From: Streptomyces sp. NBC_01275
GTDB lineage: Bacteria > Actinomycetota > Actinomycetes > Streptomycetales > Streptomycetaceae
Assembly: GCF_026340655.1 (NCBI RefSeq)
Contig: NZ_JAPEOZ010000001.1
Coordinates: forward strand, 2,976,001 to 3,040,000
DNA: 64,000 nucleotides
Direction: 5' to 3'
In this document: piece by piece, positions 9,262 through 17,531 of the stretch
Position numbering within the stretch: the first letter of the stretch is position 1
Layout of the letters: the number at the start of each line of letters is the position of its first letter
Position numbers and translations under genes: made by a program
Notes under the pieces: generated by a model
Database searches by the model: none
Told to the model about the DNA's origin: nothing
The model's input: the letters and a program-made list of their open reading frames with translations, nothing else

Positions 9262-10388
9262 GCCTGTCCCCCGGCGGGCAGGGCCGCGTCGAGTGCCGCG
9301 TCGATCAGGCCGTAGAACGACTCGTGCGCCGTCCCGAGAGCGGCCAGGTCCGCGGTGGGGTCGTCGACGGCGGCGTGGCCGTGAAAGGGCCGATGCCGGT
9401 CGCCGGTGAGACGGTTGAGGCTGCCGGCGTATGCGGCCAGCGCAGCGCGGGAGGCGCGCGCGAAGCCGCCTTGACCGTCCTTGTCCTTGACCGGGGTCTC
9501 GAAGGCGGCGGCCAGGGAAAGGGGACGCTGCGTGCGCACGGCGAGGTAGGCGAGATCGGGCACGGTGTGGGGGGCGGTGCTGTTCTTCTTCGCCTGCGGC
9601 AGGGAGAGCAGGAAGTGCTCGGCGAAAGAGCCGAGGACCGTGCGGGCGGCCTTGCGGTCGCCGCCGAGGTTGGCGAGCAGGTCGTCGACGTTGACGGTGG
9701 CGTAGCGGTAGAAGACGCCGGCGCTGAACTCGCTGGTGTCAAGGTGGCCGCTGCCGGTGTCGGCTGCGCCGAGCCAGTCGTCCACGGCGGTGAAGTAGTC
9801 GCGCTGCGGCTCGGCGGCGTGCGTGGTGAAGGCGTGGGCGACCTGGGCCGCGCCGTCGACGTTGGCGCCGGGCAGTTCGGCCAGCATCCGCCCGAGCAGG
9901 CTGATGGAGGCGGTGCGCCGCTTGAGGATCTCCTCGATGCGGTCGGCCGGCAGCAGCGCCGGCGGCTTCTTCTTGCCCAGGTTCTGCTCCAGGGCGTCCC
10001 GGTGCTCGACGCAGACCTCGACGAGTTCCTCCAGCCCGCTCTCCGGCAGGAACAGCAGGACCGAGGTGTGGCCGCCCTTCTCCGTCCCGATGCCCTTCTT
10101 CCCGGCGCTCGCGGCGACCTGCGCACCGGCGAACTCCGCCAGCTCCTCCGGCCACCCCTGTGCCTGGAGCGCCTGGCGGACCTTGACGGGCACCTGCCGG
10201 GTGCGGGCGGCCTTCTCCCCCAGGTCCTCCTCGACGCCGTGGCGGATGACGCGTTTCCAGGACTGGCTGGAGACGCGGACCCGGGAGGCGTTGCCGTAGC
10301 GGACGGTCTTGGGCGAGCCGAGGTCGTCGCGGTTGAGGTTGGCGGCCGGTACCGACTGGACGGCGCTCAGGTCCAGGAACAGGGACAT
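9258..10388 (-). CDS. cas7e: Cas7e (Cse4/CasC), Cascade backbone
   Basis: Cas7e forms the six-copy backbone that wraps the crRNA. The 376-residue protein begins LFLDLSAVQSVPAANLNRDDLGSPKTV, the strongly conserved N terminus of type I-E Cas7, followed by SRVRVSSQSWKRVIR. The ATG at 10388 overlaps the cse2 stop (TGATG). The frame extends upstream, but that part is an Arg/Pro-rich antisense-like extension inside cse2. Confidence 0.97.
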   Translation of the reverse strand: MSLFLDLSAVQSVPAANLNRDDLGSPKTVRYGNASRVRVSSQSWKRVIRHGVEEDLGEKAARTRQVPVKVRQALQAQGWPEELAEFAGAQVAASAGKKGIGTEKGGHTSVLLFLPESGLEELVEVCVEHRDALEQNLGKKKPPALLPADRIEEILKRRTASISLLGRMLAELPGANVDGAAQVAHAFTTHAAEPQRDYFTAVDDWLGAADTGSGHLDTSEFSAGVFYRYATVNVDDLLANLGGDRKAARTVLGSFAEHFLLSLPQAKKNSTAPHTVPDLAYLAVRTQRPLSLAAAFETPVKDKDGQGGFARASRAALAAYAGSLNRLTGDRHRPFHGHAAVDDPTADLAALGTAHESFYGLIDAALDAALPAGGQA

Positions 10389-11044
10389 CAGATGTTCTCC
10401 TCGTGCAGGTCGAAGGTCGCAGTGGTGGTGTCGTCCTCGCCGAGGGCGTCGCCGTCCTGGGGGCCGAGGGTGCGGAAGTATCTCTCCAGCCAGCTGGTGG
10501 CGATCCGGTCGCGCTCGCGGTCCCACCGGGCGAGGTCTTCCAGCAGCACCGCCCAGTCGACGGCGATGCCACCGCCCAGCAGGTGCCGGGTGAGCGCGGG
10601 CAGGCGCAGGTGCAGGGCGTCGCTGCTCTGCCGGGCGAACAGGTGCAGGTCGCCCTCGGCGGAATCGGGCTTGATGACCTGGGCGTTGACCGCGGCGGCC
10701 AGGCTGGCGCCGAGGTTCGGCCGCGCGAACCACGACGGCGCGGTCTCGACGCCCTCGGCCCGTTCCGCCTCCGCAAGGCGCGCCGACCGGGGCCGGGCCG
10801 CGATCAGGGCGGCCACCGCGTAGTGGGCGCGCCGGGAGTCGCCGTGCATCCGCTCGGGCAGGCAGCGCACGAGGTGACGGTGGAGGTAGTTGCAGCGGTC
10901 CACCGGCCGCCCCAGGCCGGTGCGCAGGTCCGCCTGGGCCCGCTTGTTCTCGCACAGCGACAGGACGTAGGCGACGAACCCGTCCGACCGCCGTGGCTCC
11001 TTGGCCGGCGGCGCGGAGGCCGCAGAGAGGGGTGCAGTACTCAT
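10388..11044 (-). CDS. cse2: Cse2 (Cas11e, CasB), Cascade small subunit
   Basis: Cse2 is the helical small subunit, two copies per Cascade, that stabilises the R-loop. The 218-residue protein is helix-rich with the family pattern FVAYVLSLCENKRAQADLRTGLGR near the N terminus and an Arg/Trp-rich C-terminal half (LLEDLARWDRERDRIATSWLERY). ATG 11044 is chosen because GAGGAG sits 8 bases upstream; earlier in-frame starts lack a site. It lies 37 bases after cas8e and overlaps cas7e by 1 base. Confidence 0.93.
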   Translation of the reverse strand: MSTAPLSAASAPPAKEPRRSDGFVAYVLSLCENKRAQADLRTGLGRPVDRCNYLHRHLVRCLPERMHGDSRRAHYAVAALIAARPRSARLAEAERAEGVETAPSWFARPNLGASLAAAVNAQVIKPDSAEGDLHLFARQSSDALHLRLPALTRHLLGGGIAVDWAVLLEDLARWDRERDRIATSWLERYFRTLGPQDGDALGEDDTTTATFDLHEENI

Positions 11045-11081
11045 ATGGGGACTCCTCGAAGCGGAGACGGAGCGGGTGTGG

Positions 11082-12665
11082 TCAGGCAGCGGCGCGCAGC
11101 AGAGCGCGTACAGCCGCGCGGGCACGGTTGCGGGCGCGGGCGACGCGGATGTCGGCCCTGTTTGCGGGGCCGATGGCGTCGTCGAGCGCCGTGAGCGCGG
11201 TCTGGATCAGCGGCGGCAGCGGCGGGCTGTCGCAGCGTTGCGGGACTGCCATCTGCCAGAACTCCCGCTCGGCAGCGGGCCAGTAGCGGCGAAGCGCGGC
11301 CTCGGCCCAGGGGCCGGGCTTGCGCCGGTCGAGTCTGACCTTGGGCGCGGCGATGGCGCCGGTGTCGGTGGCGAGTTTCCAGGCCAGGCGCGCGGCGTAG
11401 TCGAGGCGTGCGCCGACGTCCTCGGCCGCCTGGTGGCAGCGGGCCAGATGGCGGGCCATGCGCGGGTCGGCCTCCTCCTGCCACTGCAGGACGGGCGGGG
11501 TGGTGGCCTCGAACCAGGTCGTGTCGGTCTGCTTGCCGTCCTGGTGGAAGCCGTACGCCCGGACCGAGAGACAAGAACGCAGCTGTGGTGGAAGGCTGTT
11601 GAGGCTGTGCGGCCTCAGCGTGGGTCGGCCGGCGTCCTTCAGCAGCAGCGCGTCCACGTCCCGCCACACCGCCCGCCCGCCGTCCGCTTCCCGCAGGTGC
11701 AGCTGGCCCTCCCTGTCGCGGTCGAGGATGACGTACGGGTCGCGCGCGGTGTGCCGGGGCTCGTGGGTGGACCACGTGAGATAGGCGTCGGTGACCGCGG
11801 TGCGGTCCTCGGAGGGCACCAGCAGGACCGCCTGCCGGAACCTCCCAGTCAACAGCCGTCCCGGCCAGGTGAGTTCGGCTGAAGGGGCGAGGGGGTCGGG
11901 AAGGTCTTTCGCCTCCCACGGGCACTCGTCCGCCGCCTCCGCGTCGAGGCCGCCGTCCGGCACGGGGACGGCAAGGACCAGGCTGGTGAACAGATCCGGG
12001 GCCCAGGCGTGATACGAGACCGACTTGCGCAGCGGTCCCGCGTCCGTGCTGCCGGTGCGCACCTCGGTGATACGGCGCGGGGTGCACTGCCCCGCCGGCC
12101 CGTAGTAGAGCTGCGCGAGCAGATGCCAGGCCGCCTCCGCCGCCGGCACGCTCACCGGGTCGCTGTCCGTGAAGTGCCCGAACAGCACGGCCCCGTTGAC
12201 GCCGGTGGGCCGCCCGAAGACCAGCTTGTTCACACCCGACGGGTTCGGCCCGCCCTGCGCGTCCACGCACTCCGCGACCAGCCGCGGATCCTGCAGGAAG
12301 GGCCGCACCGGATCGAACAGATCGAAGGACCCGGCCGGCGCCTTCATGTCCAGGTACTCGTCCACGGCCACGGGATCGAAGCGCCTCGCCGCCAGGACCC
12401 GGTTGCGCAGGTCGATCCACTCGGCGACCTCCTCCGCCGTGTCCTCGTCGTCCAGGCGCACACCCTCCTCGTCACAGGCGATGCGCGCGGTCATCACCGC
12501 GAGCAGGCGCATCAGCCCGGACGCCGCCGGCGGCACCGGCAACTCCACATCGGTGATCTCGTGGGCACGCAGGAACAACTCCCGCAGCCCCACCCGCATG
12601 GACGCGCCGTCAGCCAAGCGAACCGGAATCCACGGTTCATTCCGTAAGTCGAAGTTTCCTGCCAT
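11082..12665 (-). CDS. cas8e: Cas8e (Cse1/CasA), Cascade large subunit
   Basis: Cas8e recognises the PAM and recruits Cas3. The 527-residue protein starts with FDLRNEPWIPVRLADG, the typical Cse1 N terminus (NLxxEPWIPV). It continues with LFDPVRPFLQDPRL and with GVNKLVFGR, equivalent to the L1/PAM loop region. The C-terminal four-helix bundle follows. ATG 12665 has GGGGGA 8 bases upstream. The 618-bp gap to cas3 separates it from cas3, so cas8e to cas2 probably has its own promoter in that gap. Confidence 0.94.
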   Translation of the reverse strand: MAGNFDLRNEPWIPVRLADGASMRVGLRELFLRAHEITDVELPVPPAASGLMRLLAVMTARIACDEEGVRLDDEDTAEEVAEWIDLRNRVLAARRFDPVAVDEYLDMKAPAGSFDLFDPVRPFLQDPRLVAECVDAQGGPNPSGVNKLVFGRPTGVNGAVLFGHFTDSDPVSVPAAEAAWHLLAQLYYGPAGQCTPRRITEVRTGSTDAGPLRKSVSYHAWAPDLFTSLVLAVPVPDGGLDAEAADECPWEAKDLPDPLAPSAELTWPGRLLTGRFRQAVLLVPSEDRTAVTDAYLTWSTHEPRHTARDPYVILDRDREGQLHLREADGGRAVWRDVDALLLKDAGRPTLRPHSLNSLPPQLRSCLSVRAYGFHQDGKQTDTTWFEATTPPVLQWQEEADPRMARHLARCHQAAEDVGARLDYAARLAWKLATDTGAIAAPKVRLDRRKPGPWAEAALRRYWPAAEREFWQMAVPQRCDSPPLPPLIQTALTALDDAIGPANRADIRVARARNRARAAVRALLRAAA

Positions 12666-12962
12666 CCTTGCTATCCCCCATCCATTGTGTTCGCCCACCT
12701 CATGTAGTGCGTAGCTCAACTCCCCAAACCATGAGGACCGAGACTGTGGACACAGTGAAACAGCCAGCACTGACAGTGGTGCCCAGAAAAGGATCGTCCT
12801 GAGTACTTCTCTCCCCAACCGTCAAAGCAACATGGAGGTGTCGCCCAGCTGGAAGATAGAAGCAGTCAGCCAGGCTTGATGGCCCTCTTGTGATCACGCG
12901 TCTCCTCCAGGCATCGTCGAAGGGGTCCGCACGGTTCTCGTCGCCGCACCGAGGAGACAGCC

Positions 12963-13154
12963 TTGTCACAGAGCAAGTCTCAACTCCCGTTATCGCCTGG
13001 GTCCCGTCCCTGGTCACTCCCGCTGCTCATCCTTCTGATCGTCGTGATCCTGGTCCTTCGGCCGAGCCCCTCCGTCGCCACAGCATGTGGTGTAGTCCTG
13101 GCAACACTCGCCGACGCTCACAGTCGACTCCGGCGGGGTTCCGCGCCCGCTTAA
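12963..13154 (+). CDS. small single-span membrane protein
   Basis: This 63-residue protein on the opposite strand to the cas genes starts at TTG 12963 with GAGGAG 7 bases upstream. Residues 18-33 (SLPLLILLIVVILVLRP) form a clear transmembrane helix, with a second weaker hydrophobic stretch at about 37-50. I do not recognise a family. It lies in the cas3-cas8e gap just before the relic CRISPR repeats. It could be an accessory membrane protein of the CRISPR locus or an unrelated insertion. The rare TTG start lowers confidence. Confidence 0.45.
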   Translation: MSQSKSQLPLSPGSRPWSLPLLILLIVVILVLRPSPSVATACGVVLATLADAHSRLRRGSAPA

Positions 13155-13170
13155 CACAAGTCGGCTGCGA

Positions 13171-13259
13171 CTTCTCCTCGCCGACGCGGGGGTGTTTCGA
13201 TAGAGGGGTCCGCCAGACTTGCTTCCTCGACGGTGTCCCCGCCGACGCGGGGGTGACCA
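13171..13259 (+). CRISPR. relic CRISPR array: two decayed repeats, one spacer
   Basis: Two repeat-like units lie exactly 61 bases apart, at 13171-13199 and 13232-13260 (give or take 1). Both keep the core GCCGACGCGGGGGTG but have decayed ends (CTTCTCCTC... and CGGTGTCCCC...). The 32-base interval 13200-13231 is a single spacer. Repeat orientation is plus, as in array 2 and opposite to array 1. It ends about 25 bases from the cas3 stop. No leader motif is visible beside it. Confidence 0.75.
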
Positions 13260-13283
13260 GTTCGATGCGCCGGACTCTCCGGC

Positions 13284-16157
13284 TCATCGAACCAGGCCCA
13301 ACTCCGGGTCCAGGTAGAGGCTCTTGCCCCCCACGGCCACAGGCTGCACCCGTCCGCGGGACAGCGGCTGGCGCAGCATCACCAGATCACCGAGCAGGGG
13401 GTGTTCACTCCACTGGTCCGGGACCCTGTGGCGGTCCAGCTCCCCTTTGAACCAGTCGGCGTTGACGGGGATGGTGCGTGCCATGACGGCGCGTACGTCG
13501 GCAGGCGTGAGAGTGCCGCCGTCGGCTCCCGGCAGGGGACGGGAGCCGTCCTCGTCCAGGGTGACGGCGCCGTCGGCGTGGACGTAGACGCACAGCAGGC
13601 GAACGGCGTCGGCGCCGAGCCGTGTCGCGGCCTCCCATTCATCCTCCGCGCCCGTCAGGTGATGCATGGCATGAAGCCCGGGCACGCTGCCCGCCCGGGG
13701 GACGACGAGGACTTCCCCGACGCTGCGTTCGGCAAGTTCCTTGCCCCGGTAGGCGGTGTAGGCGGATGACTTGGCCGGGTCGTCCCACGCAAAGCAGTCC
13801 GCCCGGTCGCCGTGCACCTCCTCGACCAGAGCCTGCACCCCCTCCGGGATTTCAATGGGCTGCCCGCCCTGTCGGGCCAGGACGTCGGAGGTGGCGGACA
13901 GCAGAAACGGCGCGTAGACCTCCCCCCACTGCGCCGGAACCGCCCGGCCGCCGGCCAACGGATCCAGCACCACCAGCCGGGCACCCGTCGCCCAGGCCGG
14001 CCGCGGTCGGCCCTGCGGCCGGCCGTGCTGCGCCCACCACGTCTCGTGCCTGAAGCACCGGCCCGCCCGCTGCAGGAGCAACGCCAGCGGGGCCAGGTCG
14101 CTGATGACGACGTCCGCGTCCAGATCGAGCGACTGCTCGACGACCTGGGTGGCCACCACGATCCGCCGCTGCGGGCGCGGCCCCGAGCGCCCCAGCCCGT
14201 CCGTGACGACCGCGCTCCGCCTCTCGCGCTCCTCGGCGGGGAACCGCGCGTGCAGCAGCTGCACCTCATCGCCGCCGCCCGCCTCCCGGCGCTCTTGCAG
14301 CAGCCTGCGCAGGTGCGCGTAGGTTCCCTGGGCCTCGGCGACGGTGTTGCACACCACCAGGGCGCAGCCGCCCTCGTCTGCGATCACCGGCTGAAGCAGC
14401 CGCTCGATCACCGCGAGCCGATCGCGCTCGCCGCCGCCCGCGCCGTGCACCACCGCCTCCACCTGCACCGCGAGCTTCATGCTCCGTGCCCCGGCCTGCT
14501 CCTCCTGCCGTGCCTGGGAGATCTGCGCGGTCGTCGCGTCCGCCGCATCCACATACAGCCAGCCCGGATACGGCGCAGCAAAGGTCCGCCCCTTGAGCTG
14601 CGACCTGGTGTGCCCCGCGCCCCTGAGGTACTCCTTGATCAGCCGGTCGCTCACCGAGGCCGGCAAGGTCGCCGACAGCAGCACCACTGGAACCCCGTAC
14701 CGGCCCAGCCAGTTCAGCAGCCGGCCCAGCAGCACCTGCATGTACGGGTCGTAGGCATGCGCCTCGTCCAGAATGAACGTCTTCCCGGACAACGCCAGCA
14801 GCCGCAGCGCGTTGTGCCGCACCGGCAGGACCGCCATCAGCGCCTGATCCACCGTCCCCACCGCGAACTGAGCCAGCAGCGGCCGTTTCGCACCCCGCAG
14901 CCAGCGCACCGGCCGCATGTCCGCCTCCCTGCGCCCCACCCCGCCCGCACCGTTCTCCTCCCCCTCGCACGTCACCACCCGCAACCCGCCGACGTCGGCC
15001 GCGTCTTCGGCGTAGGCGCTGTTCAGCCAGGCCATGCTGTGCGTGAGCGTCAGCCCGGCCCCGTCGCCCGCCTGCCGGGCCACCACGCCGGCCACCCGCG
15101 CGTACATCTGGTCGCTGGTCGCCATCGTCGGCAGCAGAAAGGCGAACCCGCGCGTGCCGAACCGCTCCGCCAGCACCCGCTCGCCCTCGAGCGCAGTCTC
15201 GCTCTTGCCGTCCCCCGGAGCCGCCGTCACCAGCAGAATCCCCCCGCTCGGCCCGCCCGAGCCCGCCGGCCCCCTCCCCGCGACAGCGGCGGCGAGTTCC
15301 TCAGCCACCGACCGCTGCAACGGATTCGGCTCCCCGTCGATGCCGTACGCCTCGGCGAAGCCTTTGCGCGCCAACTCCACCGGCAGCAGACCCGCCCCGC
15401 GCAGCAGCCCCTCGGCGTCCGCGCACGACTGCTCGAAGTGCACGGCCAAGGAGCCGTCCAGCCGACGCTGCCGACGGCGCAGATACTCCTCCTGGCTCAC
15501 CAGCCAGTCCGCCAGAATCACCACACCGGTCACCAGCACCGCCGCCGCGCCCTCCACCGACTCCGGCGGCGCCGGCGCGCCCAGCACACCGAACACGACA
15601 CGGGCGTGGGCCTCCCGCTGTCTCTCCCACGTCGGCCCACCCAGCAAGTCCATATGGGCCGGGTGGAAGTCCACCGCCTCATGGAACCGCCCGTGATGTC
15701 CACCGATGATCTCCGCCACCCGGCGCATCGCCCCGTTGACGGACCCCCCGTCCTCCCGGAACCCCAGAACGGCCAGAACCGACGCAGCAGCGTGCATCCC
15801 CGCCACCTCGTGCGGCATCCGCTCCACCCCGATACGTCCAGGATCCCGACGCAGAGCCTCACTCAAACCCTCACGGGCACGAACATCACACATCTGAAAG
15901 CCCGACAGCTTCCCCAGATCATGCAGACCGGCGCAGAGCGCCGTCACCGCACGAGCCCGCCCGAGATCCCTCGCGAAGCCCAACCCCTTGGCAATACAAC
16001 GCCGCTGCGACTCCGAGAGGTACCGATCCCACAAGCACAGCGTCATCGCAGCCGCATCCAGAAGATGCCGCACCAGCGGATACGGCGGAAGCAACGGATC
16101 GAGCCCCCGCGACTTCCCCCAGGCCGACTCATCCACTCCCTCAAACGGCGCTGCCAT
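13284..16157 (-). CDS. cas3: Cas3 helicase-nuclease, type I-E
   Basis: Cas3 is recruited by Cascade to nick and degrade target DNA. The 957-residue protein has an N-terminal HD nuclease domain: LHDLGK at about residues 78-83, then GGHHGRFHE, matching the metal-binding HD and following His residues. The SF2 helicase has Walker A APGDGKSE (the last position is Ser where Thr is common), DEAH in ILDEAHAYD, LLSATLP (motif III) and QRAGRCFRH (motif VI). The Cas3 C-terminal domain follows. ATG 16157 is chosen because GGAGGAG lies 9 bases upstream; the frame extends 17 codons further without a site. Its promoter region is shared, divergently, with the array 2 leader. Confidence 0.96.
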   Translation of the reverse strand: MAAPFEGVDESAWGKSRGLDPLLPPYPLVRHLLDAAAMTLCLWDRYLSESQRRCIAKGLGFARDLGRARAVTALCAGLHDLGKLSGFQMCDVRAREGLSEALRRDPGRIGVERMPHEVAGMHAAASVLAVLGFREDGGSVNGAMRRVAEIIGGHHGRFHEAVDFHPAHMDLLGGPTWERQREAHARVVFGVLGAPAPPESVEGAAAVLVTGVVILADWLVSQEEYLRRRQRRLDGSLAVHFEQSCADAEGLLRGAGLLPVELARKGFAEAYGIDGEPNPLQRSVAEELAAAVAGRGPAGSGGPSGGILLVTAAPGDGKSETALEGERVLAERFGTRGFAFLLPTMATSDQMYARVAGVVARQAGDGAGLTLTHSMAWLNSAYAEDAADVGGLRVVTCEGEENGAGGVGRREADMRPVRWLRGAKRPLLAQFAVGTVDQALMAVLPVRHNALRLLALSGKTFILDEAHAYDPYMQVLLGRLLNWLGRYGVPVVLLSATLPASVSDRLIKEYLRGAGHTRSQLKGRTFAAPYPGWLYVDAADATTAQISQARQEEQAGARSMKLAVQVEAVVHGAGGGERDRLAVIERLLQPVIADEGGCALVVCNTVAEAQGTYAHLRRLLQERREAGGGDEVQLLHARFPAEERERRSAVVTDGLGRSGPRPQRRIVVATQVVEQSLDLDADVVISDLAPLALLLQRAGRCFRHETWWAQHGRPQGRPRPAWATGARLVVLDPLAGGRAVPAQWGEVYAPFLLSATSDVLARQGGQPIEIPEGVQALVEEVHGDRADCFAWDDPAKSSAYTAYRGKELAERSVGEVLVVPRAGSVPGLHAMHHLTGAEDEWEAATRLGADAVRLLCVYVHADGAVTLDEDGSRPLPGADGGTLTPADVRAVMARTIPVNADWFKGELDRHRVPDQWSEHPLLGDLVMLRQPLSRGRVQPVAVGGKSLYLDPELGLVR

Positions 16158-16279
16158 GACGGTAGGCTCCTCCCCTGCATCAACCGCACCCACGACCGGT
16201 TGACCCAACCACAGGCCACTGACATCCGCCGGGCAGAGATCGCTTCAGCCCCACTTCGAAGCCGAGGAAGGACGTCCTG

Positions 16280-16338
16280 GTGCGGGAATCTTCCGCAAAG
16301 GAACGGCAAAGCAACCATTGAAGGCCAGGTCAGGAAGT
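16280..16338 (+). promoter_or_regulatory. CRISPR array 2 leader
   Basis: The bases before the first repeat read CCGCAAAGGAACGGCAAAGC, then GAAGGCCAGGTCAGGAA. This lines up with the array 1 leader (two GCAAAG boxes 11-12 bases apart, then CAGGT and a GAA end). The conserved boxes are the likely Cas1-Cas2/host-factor docking or leader-anchor sites. The region between here and the cas3 start (16158-16279) must also hold the cas3 promoter on the other strand. Confidence 0.6.
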
Positions 16339-17282
16339 GTGGTCCCTGCCGACGCGGGGGTGTTCCGTCGCCGTCGTGGCCCCAGCCCCGGCTCCAGGAG
16401 TGGTCCCTGCCGACGCGGGGGTGTTCCGCCGCCCTCGACGCCCTCATGCCGCCCGAGCCCGTGGTCCCTGCCGACGCGGGGGTGTTCCGCAGGTGGATGG
16501 CTTGCCCGGCAGGGGTTGCGCGTGGTCCCTGCCGACGCGGGGGTGTTCCGCCGCGGGGGTCGACCTTGCCCGGCTGCCACTCGTGGTCCCTGCCGACGCG
16601 GGGGTGTTCCAGCGTACGAGGAGCGGTACGGCACCGCGCCGAGGTGGTCCCTGCCGACGCGGGGGTGTTCCGACAAGCCCGACGGCGGCGTCGTTCGGCG
16701 CTGCGTGGTCCCTGCCGACGCGGGGGTGTTCCGCCCTTGCCTTTTGTTCCGGCGAGGATCATGTCGTGGTCCCTGCCGACGCGGGGGTGTTCCGTCCGGT
16801 CCGTCCGATGCGGCGACGGCGACCGCGTGGTCCCTGCCGACGCGGGGGTGTTCCGCGGCGCGCGGCTGGCTCGGTCGACGGTGCGGCGTGGTCCCTGCCG
16901 ACGCGGGGGTGTTCCGCCGATCAGCAGCAGCACGCCGACGATGCACAGGTGGTCCCTGCCGACGCGGGGGTGTTCCGAGGAGTGGCGGAGCGAACTGCCT
17001 TTCGACATCGTGGTCCCTGCCGACGCGGGGGTGTTCCGTACGGGGTGCGGCTGTTCGACCTGCTCAACTCGTGGTCCCTGCCGACGCGGGGGTGTTCCGT
17101 CGACGGCCTGCTCGACACTGCCATCCTGCGCGTGGTCCCCGCCGACGCGGGGGTGTTCCGAAACTCGACGCCGAATTCCAGCTGCTGTTCCGGTGGTCCC
17201 CGCCGACGCGGGGGTGTTCCAACCTCGGGGACCTTGCCGCTGTAGTACACGGCATGGTCCCCGCCGACGGAGGACACGCCCA
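16339..17282 (+). CRISPR. type I-E CRISPR array 2 (16 repeats, 15 spacers)
   Basis: Repeats of 29 bases start at 16339 and every 61 bases to 17254, with 32-base spacers throughout. The repeat begins GTGGTCCCTGCCGACG and ends GGGGGTGTTCCG. It differs from array 1 at the 3' end (TTCC against AACC) and at position 9. The first 13 repeats have T at position 9 and the last three (17132, 17193, 17254) have C. The final repeat is decayed, so the leader is at the left. All 15 spacers look unique. Confidence 0.97.
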
Positions 17283-17284
17283 CA

Positions 17285-17476
17285 TCAGCAGGGACGCACG
17301 TGTGACGACTGATGTTGCCATGTAGTGGGCTCTGGGCTGTAGGGGGTTCCGACTTGGGTGGTGAAACCGGGGTCCGCGAATCCGATGGACCAGGTCCGGC
17401 GGAGGACTTCCCTGTCCGCGTTTCGGAGGGTGGTGTAGTGGCATTGGCGGGCGATGGCTCCGGTGTCGTTACTCAT
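17285..17476 (-). CDS. small hypothetical protein, prophage left edge
   Basis: This 63-residue frame starts at ATG 17476 with GGAG 6 bases upstream. The protein (SNDTGAIARQCHYTTLRNAD...) has no transmembrane segment and no family I recognise. The in-frame extension upstream is Pro/Arg-rich and unlikely. The stop lies 2 bases from the last, decayed CRISPR repeat, so the prophage and array 2 abut directly. As the last gene of the leftward early region it may be cut short by that junction. Confidence 0.4.
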   Translation of the reverse strand: MSNDTGAIARQCHYTTLRNADREVLRRTWSIGFADPGFTTQVGTPYSPEPTTWQHQSSHVRPC

Positions 17477-17531
17477 GGCGCTCCGGAGGGAGCACGGCGC
17501 AGGCCGCGCTCCCTGGTCGAGTCGTACGTGG

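Noticed and set aside
2551..17282. Self-targeting spacers against the prophage
   Set aside because: I compared some spacers by eye with the phage genes and saw no match, but did not do this exhaustively. A full search of all 79 spacers against the window would settle it: any match of 30 or more bases would support self-targeting.
13812..17312. Long plus-strand open frame of 1,166 codons through cas3 and array 2
   Set aside because: It is antisense to cas3 (clear HD and helicase motifs on the minus strand) and then reads CRISPR repeats. High GC keeps stop codons rare in the shadow frame.
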